Below, piece by piece: positions 8,057-15,126 of a stretch of 64,000 nt of DNA. The stretch is from JBFIHF01 sp964411125 (GTDB taxonomy: Bacteria; Myxococcota_A; Bradymonadia; Bradymonadales; Bradymonadaceae), in the NCBI GenBank assembly GCA_964411125.1, contig CAYPJU010000005.1:62001-126000 (forward strand), read 5' to 3'. A model generated the notes under the pieces. The model ran no database searches. It had not been told where the DNA came from and saw only the letters and a program-made list of their open reading frames with translations. Each line of letters starts with the position of its first letter. Position 1 is the first letter of the stretch. Made by a program: the position numbers and the translations under genes.

Positions 8057-8881
8057 ATGAACTCATTCAAACGATTTCTTGCAGCAGCACTCGTGAGCAC
8101 GGCCGGATTCGGTCTGTTCGTAGCCTGTGGTGGCAACAACGGCCCTGCCGACTGTCTCGTCGACGGCGACTGCGGCGACGGCCAGGCCTGTGAACTCCAG
8201 GTCTGCGTCGACACCTGCGAAGCCGACACCGACTGCCTCGAAGGCGAGGTCTGCGAAGTGGGCGAGAACACCGAGCTGAGCGTCTGCAAAGCCGCCGCGA
8301 ACAACGGCGAGACGAACAACGGCGAGAACAACGGGACGAACAACGGGACGACCGTCCCTCCGACGCTCTACTACGTCGCGCTCGTCGAAGACCAGTCGTC
8401 GGGTGACGAGGCCTGCGCCAACGCTTCCAACGCCGACCCCGGCTCGGACATCTACGGTGCCCTCCTCGAGGACACCACTGGTGCCGTCCTCGGATTCGGT
8501 AACGCCGTCTGGGCCGAAGAGCCGGCCACGGACGCCAACGACAACCAGGACCTGTCGATCCTCGACGGAGCTCCCGACACCTCGAAGGACTGCCCGGGCG
8601 ACTTCAGCAGCGACACGGTCTACTCGACCGGCTGCGGCGGCCAGCTCTTCTTCGAGTTCCTCGACGCCGACGGCATCCCCGTCCCGCTCGACGCCACCGC
8701 TGGGCAGCAGATTCGCGTCCTCGAGTACGGCGTTCAGTGTGGTGGTTCCGACGCCGACGAATACCGCGTCGCCGTCTGCACCGACACCGCGGGAGCGAAG
8801 GAAGGCAATTCCGCCTCCTGCACGCTCGGTAGCTGCGACGGTGCCTCCGGTATCACGACCTGCGACGTCTCCGGCTTCTGA
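8057..8881 (+). CDS. Cys-rich lipoprotein with Asn-Gly linker, third of four paralogues
   Basis: 274 residues with a strong Shine-Dalgarno (AGAGGAGGAAAG). Signal peptide with lipobox FVAC then GGNNG. Two Cys modules (CLVDGDCGDGQACEL and CEADTDCLEGEVC) are joined by an NNG-repeat linker (about residues 82-97) to the shared beta-rich domain. In that domain YYVALVEDQ, YGALLEDTTGAVLGFGNAVW and YRVAVC match the second paralogue. The Asn-Gly linker is of the kind found on exported proteins of Bradymonadales. Followed by a strong terminator. Function unknown. Confidence 0.78.
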   Translation: MNSFKRFLAAALVSTAGFGLFVACGGNNGPADCLVDGDCGDGQACELQVCVDTCEADTDCLEGEVCEVGENTELSVCKAAANNGETNNGENNGTNNGTTVPPTLYYVALVEDQSSGDEACANASNADPGSDIYGALLEDTTGAVLGFGNAVWAEEPATDANDNQDLSILDGAPDTSKDCPGDFSSDTVYSTGCGGQLFFEFLDADGIPVPLDATAGQQIRVLEYGVQCGGSDADEYRVAVCTDTAGAKEGNSASCTLGSCDGASGITTCDVSGF

Positions 8882-8899
8882 TCGAGCCTGAAACGAGTC

Positions 8900-8930
8900 G
8901 AGGCCGCCCGCTCGGGCGGCCTCTTTTTTT
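8900..8930 (+). terminator. Intrinsic terminator after third Cys-rich lipoprotein gene
   Basis: A 10-bp perfect stem (8900-8909 with 8914-8923), tetraloop GCTC, then seven T. It lies 18 bases after the stop codon. Confidence 0.92.
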
Positions 8931-9039
8931 GCCCGCCGCTCGACGCAATGCGGTGAGCCCCCGACCTCTTTGGTTTTCCGGGATCGTGTCGAAGTTCCTG
9001 ACACTGCCGACATTTCGGGCAGAAGAGATGGAGACTTCG

Positions 9040-9291
9040 ATGCGAATGTTGTTGAACCGACTGTTCTCGATATGTGTGCTGTGCGCCGCGTCCGGCGCGC
9101 TGTTCGTCGCCTGCGGTCCCGAAGAAGAGGGCGCGATCCCGTGTGAGACCGACGAAGACTGCGGGGAAGGAGTCGCCTGCGAGGAGGAGTGGTGCCTCGT
9201 CGAATGTGACTCGGAGGCCGACTGTGGTCCCGACCACGACTGCGTGCAGGGGACGACGACCGACGAGATGATCTGCAAAGAAGTGGAGTAG
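9040..9291 (+). CDS. Short Cys-rich lipoprotein, fourth paralogue lacking the beta-rich domain
   Basis: 83 residues. A lipoprotein signal peptide ends in LFVAC-GPEEEG, then one and a half Cys modules (CETDEDCGEGVACEEEWC, CDSEADCGPDHDC) and a stop where its larger neighbours continue into the beta-rich domain. ATG 9040 has GGAG spaced 6 bases upstream; an in-frame ATG at 9028 is possible. It is either a truncated paralogue or a free-standing Cys module. Its stop is only 8 bases from the convergent ligase gene. Confidence 0.7.
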   Translation: MRMLLNRLFSICVLCAASGALFVACGPEEEGAIPCETDEDCGEGVACEEEWCLVECDSEADCGPDHDCVQGTTTDEMICKEVE

Positions 9292-9299
9292 GGCGGCTG

Positions 9300-11159
9300 C
9301 TAGTCTCGTTCGTCTCGGCCGATGAGCTTCTTCACGTCCTGCACGAGCGCCTGCCCGAACTTCAACACTTCGTGGCGAGACCGCTGGATGATTCGGCGCA
9401 CGCCGTCGAACTCGTCCGAGCGTGCTTTACGGTCCAACATGTCCCGTGTGTGGAACTCCCGGACGAGATGACGGCGCACCTTGCCAGTCGCCGTACGCGG
9501 GATCGACTGGGGGCTGACGCAGTAGATGCGCTCGGGTTCCAGCCGGAACTTTCGCAACAGGCGACTGCGGATGAGCGCCTCGACCTCTTCCTCCTCGGCC
9601 CCCGACTGGAGCTCGACGGCGACGAGTAGGATGTCGTCCCCATCGGGTCCTTGCCCGGCGAACGCCACCGCGCTCCCCGAGCGCACGCCGTCGATGCGTT
9701 CGATGACGTCCTCCAGCATGCGGGGGAAGACTGTCCGGGAGCCAAACGTCTCGAAGGTTTCGACGTCGCGTGCCACGACGAAGAGCTCCCCGTCGGCGAT
9801 GTACCCCAGGTCGCCGGTCATCAGCCACTCGCCCGACAGACGCGTCCCTCCGTCGGACCGCTTCTTGGGCTGGTCGAAGTAGCCGCGCATGACATTGGGT
9901 CCGCGGACTGCAATCTCACCGAGCGTGCGGTCGGGAAGCTCGATACCGCGATGATCGATGATCATGCAGTCGATGTTGTGGAGCGGCGTCCCCACAGCGC
10001 AGAACTGTAGCTTGAGGTCGGGCTTCTCGTCGGGGTCGATCGGCTCCGCGACGCCTTCTTGCTCGAGCGTGCCGCGGGAGACCGTGTCGACGGCGGGGTC
10101 TTCGCCGGGCGTACCGAAGGTGACCGCGAGAGTTCCTTCGGTGAGGCCGTACACGGGGCAGAAGACGCCGCGCTCGAATCCGTAGTTTGCGAACCGGCGC
10201 CGAAAGGCTCGCATGTGGTCACGGCGGACCGGTTCGCCGCCGTTGAGCGCGACTCGCCACGTCGACAGGTCGAGCCCCTCCAGGTTGGACTTCTGGCAGC
10301 GGCGGACGCAGTAGTCGTAGCCGAAGCTCGGGCTCGCCGCGAGCGTTCCACCGTGCCGGGCGAAGAGCTGAAGCCATTCGTGTGGATGACGAAGGAATCT
10401 CTCCGGCTGCATCAGGACGACGTCGATCCCCCAGTAGATTCCGAAGAGGACCACGCCCACGAGCCCCAGAATGCTGTGCAGAGGGAGCCACGAGATGCCG
10501 ATGTCGGCGTCGGTGACGGCGAGCCTGCGACCGACGGCGTCGACGTTGGTGAGGATGTTTCGGTGGGTGAGCTCGACCGTTCGCCGACGCCCGGTGGCTC
10601 CGGAGGTCGGCTGCATGTAGGCGATGTCGCCACTGGGTCGACCCTCGGGTGCAGCGCCGATGGGCGTCTCCTGGACGAGCGTGGAGAGATCCATGACGAG
10701 CTTGAGGTTCTTCTGCTGCGGGGGACGAGTGGCGGCAGTGGCGTCCGAAGAGAAAAGGGCGGCCGGGACGTTGAGCCGATCCGCGAGCCGCAGGACCGCC
10801 TCGGCCCGGTTGCTCGCGTCCCACGCCACGTCTCGCGGTGGAGCGATCGGGATCGGGATCGCGGCGATGGAGATCGCGCCGAAGAACGCCGTCACGAACT
10901 CGAAGCCCGTCGGCATAACCAGCACGATCCGATCGTGGCTGCCGAGCCCTTTCTTCTCGAGCGCAGCGCCCGCCCGAAGCGCCCCTTCCAGGAGCTGACC
11001 GTAGGTCCGAAAGTTCTGGTGCCCCTTCCCGTCGGTGACGTAGAGACCACGCCGCGGACTCTGCTCGGCCGTATACCGCAGCGCGTCGAGCAGGGTACGA
11101 CTGCCGGCGCGTGGGTCGAGGGAGAGCTCGCTGGGGGAGAGGCGTGGACCTCGTAGCAT
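9300..11159 (-). CDS. Fatty-acyl-AMP-ligase-like adenylate-forming enzyme
   Basis: 619 residues of the AMP-binding superfamily. Visible are the P-loop-like TSGATGRRR (about residue 188), the A5-type YGLTEGTL, the A7-type TGDLGYIADGELF and the A10-type RTATGKVRR with its conserved Lys. The order and spacing, with a large N-terminal lobe and PSFGYDYCVRRC, resemble fatty acyl-AMP ligases, which activate acyl chains and load an acyl carrier protein. The P-loop lacks the usual PKG. No ACP or polyketide synthase gene is adjacent, so the acceptor is unknown. ATG 11159 is preceded by AAGG at 5 bases. Confidence 0.82.
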   Translation of the reverse strand: MLRGPRLSPSELSLDPRAGSRTLLDALRYTAEQSPRRGLYVTDGKGHQNFRTYGQLLEGALRAGAALEKKGLGSHDRIVLVMPTGFEFVTAFFGAISIAAIPIPIAPPRDVAWDASNRAEAVLRLADRLNVPAALFSSDATAATRPPQQKNLKLVMDLSTLVQETPIGAAPEGRPSGDIAYMQPTSGATGRRRTVELTHRNILTNVDAVGRRLAVTDADIGISWLPLHSILGLVGVVLFGIYWGIDVVLMQPERFLRHPHEWLQLFARHGGTLAASPSFGYDYCVRRCQKSNLEGLDLSTWRVALNGGEPVRRDHMRAFRRRFANYGFERGVFCPVYGLTEGTLAVTFGTPGEDPAVDTVSRGTLEQEGVAEPIDPDEKPDLKLQFCAVGTPLHNIDCMIIDHRGIELPDRTLGEIAVRGPNVMRGYFDQPKKRSDGGTRLSGEWLMTGDLGYIADGELFVVARDVETFETFGSRTVFPRMLEDVIERIDGVRSGSAVAFAGQGPDGDDILLVAVELQSGAEEEEVEALIRSRLLRKFRLEPERIYCVSPQSIPRTATGKVRRHLVREFHTRDMLDRKARSDEFDGVRRIIQRSRHEVLKFGQALVQDVKKLIGRDERD

Positions 11160-11294
11160 GGTCACCTTGCAAGCGCGTCGTCCGCGCCGAAGATCTTTCT
11201 GCTCGATGGAGCGTTAACAACGGTGGCGGAACAAACGACGGTCGTCGCACAGTTCCAACCGAGTCAGTGATACCTTACGAGGCGAGAGACGAAC

Positions 11295-11612
11295 ATGTCC
11301 TTCATTCTTCTGCACATCATCAGCTTCTTCGTATCGGCGTACGCGCTGAAGTTCTCGCTCGGCGTGATGGGACAGCCCGCGCGCGAGAACAAGTACGGCA
11401 CGGCGCTCACGGTGGCGGGAGTTCTCACGGTGGGATCGATGATCCTGGGACTCCTGCCATTCTACCTGGGGCTTCTGGTCTATCCGATCCTGTGGCTGGC
11501 GGTCGTCAACGGCGTCTACCACATCGGGATGTTCAAGAGCATGGCGGTCGCCGGCCTGCAGTTCTTCGTCCGCATCGGTTTGATGTGGCTGGTCGGCCTG
11601 ATCGTCGGCTGA
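11295..11612 (+). CDS. Small multi-spanning membrane protein, unknown
   Basis: 105 residues, mostly hydrophobic. There are about four membrane segments (LLHIISFFVSAYAL, ALTVAGVLTVGSMI plus LLPFYLGLLVYPILWLAVV, and FFVRIGLMWLVGLIVG). No motif recognised. It is a single gene between the divergent ligase gene and the convergent GAF gene. Few charged residues, so an inner-membrane location is likely. Confidence 0.65.
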   Translation: MSFILLHIISFFVSAYALKFSLGVMGQPARENKYGTALTVAGVLTVGSMILGLLPFYLGLLVYPILWLAVVNGVYHIGMFKSMAVAGLQFFVRIGLMWLVGLIVG

Positions 11613-11652
11613 GGCGGGGCAGGGTCCGCATCCCTCGGAGCCCACTGCTCGT

Positions 11653-13119
11653 CTACTCGAGCTTCTCGCGGGCCATGATGAGGTCGTGGACGAACTTCGC
11701 GAGCTGGCGCCCGATGTAGGTCAGGACGTTGACCTCGGTGTTCGAGAACGGGGTGTCTTTGTTCATCAGCTCGATCGCGCCGTAGACGCGCCCCTCGAAC
11801 TGGATGGGAGCGCAGCAGACGTTGTGGGTCTCGTAACCGAGCGCTTCGGAGATCGCGCGGTAGAAGCGCGGGTCGTTCTCGGCGTCGCTGATGGCGAGGC
11901 TGACCCCTTCTCGCGCACAGAATCCGACGATTCCTTTCCCCATCGGCACCCGAAAGTCCATCACGGCGTGTGCCTTGGGCCCGCGGGCGGTCGCAAAGTA
12001 GAGTTCCCGCCCGTTGACGTCGGCGAACATCACGCTCCCAGCTTCCGACCGGATCTTTTCCATGCAGAGGTCCATCACGAAGTTGATGACCTGCTCCATG
12101 CTCATCCCGCCCTCGTGGATCTGGTTGATCTCCAGGAACACCTCTTCGAGCGTCGACTGGCTGACCGACTCGCTCGCCCGCCCGATGTCGACCGCGGGGC
12201 GCTGACCCGATGGGGCACGGGTCTCGCGCAAGACGCGCGGTTCGGGCTCGTCGCGCCGGAGCGCTTCGAAGGTCGACGAACCGATTCGCATTCGGCCGTC
12301 ATCGGAGGTCCAGGACTTTTCCGACTCTAACGACTCTTGCTCCGCCTCCGGGATCTCGGGGAGGTCGACCTGAATCGACGGTTCGGGCTCCGGTTCGGGA
12401 GGCGCGGCGGCCGGAGGGGACGCGATCGCCTGCGCCGGCATCGCGGGGGTCGCCGGATTCGGAGCGGTCACCGATTCGGACCCAGCGGGCTTTGCCGGAG
12501 GCGGAGAGCCTGCCCCGGGCGGAGGCGCGCTCGAGAGCGGCGAAAGTTTCTGCGTCGCCGCGTTCTCCGAAACCCCGCCGCCGGTGACGGGCGGAGGCGT
12601 AGCGGCAGCGGGTGGCGCGGCGGCAGCGGGAGGCGCCGCAGCGGGCGGAGGTGCCGAGGCGGCCGGCGGTCCGTTTCGTGGTCCCGAGGCCGCCGGAGGC
12701 TGAGCGTGCGCGCCCGAGTCCCGCACCGCGGGCGGAGGAGCGTGACCGGCCGGTGGAGGTTGGAACTTCCCGGTCGAGTTTCCGTTAGCGGGAGGAGTTG
12801 CCGAAGGCGGCGGCGCGTGCCGGGGTGGAATCGCCGACATCTTCTGCGTGGCGAACTCGGAGGGGTCGAGCTGATCGAGCTCGGCTTCCGATTCTTCCTC
12901 ACTCATCTCACGAAGGATGAACACCCGTCGGGTCGACGCGTCGGTGACGTGGATCGTGTTGTCATCCTTGATGTCGCACATCACGTTGCGGATGTCGGCG
13001 CGGGCACCCGTGCGCTCGAGCCCCGACTTGAGGGCGAGCATCCAGTTGTCCGCCTCCACCGTGATGGTGACGTCGAAATCGTCGGTTTCTGTCGAGGGGA
13101 TGAAAACCTCGTAAAACAT
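11653..13119 (-). CDS. GAF-domain protein with long Pro/Ala-rich linker
   Basis: 488 residues. An N-terminal domain of about 75 residues (MFYEVFIPS, DNWMLALKSGLE, IRNVMCDIKDD) is followed by an acidic patch and a Pro/Ala/Gly-rich linker of about 180 residues. After SLESEKSWTSDDGR, the C-terminal GAF domain spans about 325-485, with GSVMFADVNGRELYFATA, VPMGKGIVGFCA and NVCCAPI. GAF domains bind small ligands or mediate signalling contacts. No kinase, cyclase or DNA-binding output is attached, so the partner is unknown. No signal peptide; cytoplasmic. Confidence 0.8.
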   Translation of the reverse strand: MFYEVFIPSTETDDFDVTITVEADNWMLALKSGLERTGARADIRNVMCDIKDDNTIHVTDASTRRVFILREMSEEESEAELDQLDPSEFATQKMSAIPPRHAPPPSATPPANGNSTGKFQPPPAGHAPPPAVRDSGAHAQPPAASGPRNGPPAASAPPPAAAPPAAAAPPAAATPPPVTGGGVSENAATQKLSPLSSAPPPGAGSPPPAKPAGSESVTAPNPATPAMPAQAIASPPAAAPPEPEPEPSIQVDLPEIPEAEQESLESEKSWTSDDGRMRIGSSTFEALRRDEPEPRVLRETRAPSGQRPAVDIGRASESVSQSTLEEVFLEINQIHEGGMSMEQVINFVMDLCMEKIRSEAGSVMFADVNGRELYFATARGPKAHAVMDFRVPMGKGIVGFCAREGVSLAISDAENDPRFYRAISEALGYETHNVCCAPIQFEGRVYGAIELMNKDTPFSNTEVNVLTYIGRQLAKFVHDLIMAREKLE

Positions 13120-13196
13120 CGTGTCTCCTGACCGGAAAGCGGGTCACAACATACCCCGAAGGGCGGGGCTTTGACCAGTAATCCAAACTCCGGGTG

Positions 13197-13445
13197 TCAG
13201 TCCGGTTGGCGGACTCCGCAGTGTCCGTCGCGGCAGCCGCGCTTTCCGTTCGATTCCATCGACTTGTCGACGACGTAACCGAGTTCGGAGAGCTCGGCCG
13301 GGCCGGCTCGTCGCAGAGTGGTGGGGTCTAGAACAGCGTCGCAATGAATGCAGCGCAGGATGATGGTGCCGTGTGCGTCGAGATCACGCGTGCCGAGAAC
13401 TTCGTCGTCACAAGGGGTGCAGGCGCCGAGCAGAAATCCCGTCAT
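13197..13445 (-). CDS. Small putative zinc-ribbon protein, unknown
   Basis: 82 residues with two CxxC knuckles (CTPC near residue 9, CIHC near 32) spaced like a zinc ribbon, and a C-terminal GCRDGHCG with two more Cys. Its start codon overlaps the stop of the upstream minus-strand gene (ATGA, 13442-13445), so the two are probably translationally coupled. Function not recognised; the metal-binding idea is inferred from the Cys spacing. Confidence 0.6.
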   Translation of the reverse strand: MTGFLLGACTPCDDEVLGTRDLDAHGTIILRCIHCDAVLDPTTLRRAGPAELSELGYVVDKSMESNGKRGCRDGHCGVRQPD

Positions 13446-13846
13446 CGGTCGCGTCCTCCCAACGAGCGTGCGGCGAGCAGCAGCATGGAATCTACCTGCC
13501 GGGAGAACTCGGGATCAGAGGCCAGGGTCGACTTGAGGTCCCCGATCATCGTCTGCAGCTTGCGGCGCGGGAGCTTCGTCTCCCAACGGTCCCGCACGAT
13601 GTCCTCTACGACGGCGGCGCGGATCGATTCGGCATCGGCGAACTCCCCCGAAAGCGCTCGTGACGCGGTCACTTCGATCTTCGCCTGGAGCTCGGAGGGC
13701 TCGGCGACCGGACGCGCCTCGGACGCTCCGGCGACCGAAAACTTCGCTCCACTCGGGGCGGCGCCCGCCACACCGTCGTAGTTCGCTTCGTGTGCCTCCT
13801 GCATCCGCTGCAGGAGCTCGTTGCCTGTCTGTCCGTCGATCTTCAT
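13442..13846 (-). CDS. Small helical protein, unknown
   Basis: 134 residues. The N-terminus (MKIDGQTGNELLQRMQEAHE) and the second half (ALSGEFADAESIRAAVVED and LPRRKLQTMIGDLKSTLASD) look helical and charged, with an Ala/Pro linker between. No signal peptide or known motif. It is translationally coupled to the zinc-ribbon-like gene and lies only 68 bases from the assembly gap, so its upstream context is lost. Confidence 0.6.
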   Translation of the reverse strand: MKIDGQTGNELLQRMQEAHEANYDGVAGAAPSGAKFSVAGASEARPVAEPSELQAKIEVTASRALSGEFADAESIRAAVVEDIVRDRWETKLPRRKLQTMIGDLKSTLASDPEFSRQVDSMLLLAARSLGGRDR

Positions 13847-13914
13847 CGCTGCCTCGCGAGCCCTCGCTCGAGCAAAGTACCGTCGCCGCCATCGGGAAAC
13901 AAGGTCGTCGGCGC

Positions 13915-14014
13915 NNNNNNNNNNNNNNNNNNNNNNNNNNNNNNNNNNNNNNNNNNNNNNNNNNNNNNNNNNNNNNNNNNNNNNNNNNNNNNNNNNNNNN
14001 NNNNNNNNNNNNNN
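13915..14014. other. Assembly gap of exactly 100 N
   Basis: Positions 13915-14014 are all N. A run of exactly 100 is the usual placeholder for a scaffold gap of unknown size, so genes may be missing here and the two sides may not be 100 bases apart in the genome. Confidence 0.98.
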
Positions 14015-14033
14015 GGCGCTTCCTCGGGCGTCC

Positions 14034-14435
14034 TCAGACGTTCATGTTGTTGATGGCGGCCTTCGCGGTGTCGTGCCGGGCCTTCATCAGGTTCGACACC
14101 GTGGTGAACCGGCGGTTCTCGTTCTGGATCGTGGTCTGCAGCTCCAGATACTGCAGGTTGAACTTCTGATTCTCCCGCTGCATTTCCCACATGCGGTCCA
14201 TGTCGGCCTGCGCCTCCTTGCCTTCGGCCTGAAGCTTGAGGGCTTTCACGCCGCGCGCCGCGGCGGCGACGATTCCGCCGCCCGGGACGACGCTCCCGAC
14301 CGACGCCACGGCGTCGAGTGCGCCATCGGCGACGCTCGACATCACGCTCCCGAAGTTCTTTTTGCGCTTCTCCACGTGCGCATCGGTGGCTTGCTCGAAG
14401 TCCGGGCGGTTCTGAATGGCTCCTACGTTCGGCAT
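14034..14435 (-). CDS. Small helical protein, unknown
   Basis: 133 residues. After a polar N-terminus there is a Gly/Ala/Val-rich middle (ADGALDAVASVGSVVPGGG) that could insert in or lie on a membrane. The C-terminus is a long Gln/Asn/Met-rich helical segment (KFNLQYLELQTTIQNENRR, then LMKARHDTAKAAINN). No signal peptide. The stop lies about 20 bases from the gap, so downstream partners on this strand are unknown. Its composition recalls small secretion-apparatus or phage structural proteins, but I cannot assign it. Confidence 0.6.
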   Translation of the reverse strand: MPNVGAIQNRPDFEQATDAHVEKRKKNFGSVMSSVADGALDAVASVGSVVPGGGIVAAAARGVKALKLQAEGKEAQADMDRMWEMQRENQKFNLQYLELQTTIQNENRRFTTVSNLMKARHDTAKAAINNMNV

Positions 14436-14567
14436 CTCGTTCTCCTCTGCTGGTCGACCGAGCGAAGTGCTGCGGTCCTCACATAGACGTTTTCGGCCGC
14501 GTCCCGCCTCCGTTGCGAAAAAAGTGAAAAAAGATCGGGCGCCGGCCCGGGCCCGTGCCCGCGGCGT

Positions 14568-14597
14568 TTGCTATGGGTTGGCGGCCGCACCTATACT
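14568..14597 (+). promoter_or_regulatory. Sigma-70 type promoter for the 14634-17523 unit
   Basis: TTGCTA (14568-14573), 18-base spacer, TATACT (14592-14597). Transcription would begin near 14604, about 30 bases before ATG 14634; this argues against longer upstream starts for that gene. Confidence 0.6.
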
Positions 14598-14633
14598 GTG
14601 CGCGAGGGTTGGAAGCCTCGCATCGGACAGGCG

Positions 14634-15110
14634 ATGAAGAACAAGCTTCACATCAGGGCGAAGTCGCTCGAACTGGATCTCGCCGGCGAGACGGACTTCG
14701 TGTTCCGAGCCTACGACGCGATCAAACCCGTCTTGATGGAACGGTTCGTCGAGTCCATCGATCTCACTCTCGCCGCCGTGGACCCGGAGATTCCTTCGAA
14801 GAGGTCCGTTCGCTCGACCGCGCAGCTCCACGGTGTTCGAACGGGAGAAAAGGCGACCGACGCGGCCCCGCAGGAACAGGCGAGCCACTTCAACCTGGTG
14901 GTCTGCAATCGGGTCTACAACAAGGTGTATCTCGTCGATCGCGAAGTTCTGGCGGACGGGATCTTCGGCGAGTCTCTCGACGAGCGGCAGGTGACCCGGG
15001 TCTTCATCAATCGGTCGCAGGTCGACCAGTTCGAAGAACATCTGCCCAGCGGCAAAGTGCTCTGGCGAGAGCTGACGACGGAAGGAAAGCGAGCGGTGAA
15101 GAACAGATGA
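14634..15110 (+). CDS. Hypothetical protein, first gene of a two-gene unit
   Basis: 158 residues, cytoplasmic by composition. Sections such as KNKLHIRAKSLELDLAGET, FNLVVCNRVYNKVYLVDRE and RVFINRSQVDQFEEHLPSG suggest a compact alpha/beta protein with about 25 disordered residues in the middle (STAQLHGVRTGEKATDAAP). ATG 14634 is favoured by the promoter at 14568-14597. It is 16 bases upstream of the beta-propeller gene and probably co-transcribed. No family recognised. Confidence 0.6.
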   Translation: MKNKLHIRAKSLELDLAGETDFVFRAYDAIKPVLMERFVESIDLTLAAVDPEIPSKRSVRSTAQLHGVRTGEKATDAAPQEQASHFNLVVCNRVYNKVYLVDREVLADGIFGESLDERQVTRVFINRSQVDQFEEHLPSGKVLWRELTTEGKRAVKNR

Positions 15111-15126
15111 GACGAGAGACGAAGCG

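Noticed and set aside
8305..8352. NNG-repeat DNA as a CRISPR-like or satellite repeat
   Set aside because: It is in frame and encodes an Asn-Gly linker inside a lipoprotein; period and context are those of coding low complexity.
13197..15110. Type III secretion components around the gap
   Set aside because: Small helical proteins are suggestive only by composition; no recognisable secretion ATPase, ring or export-gate gene is present.
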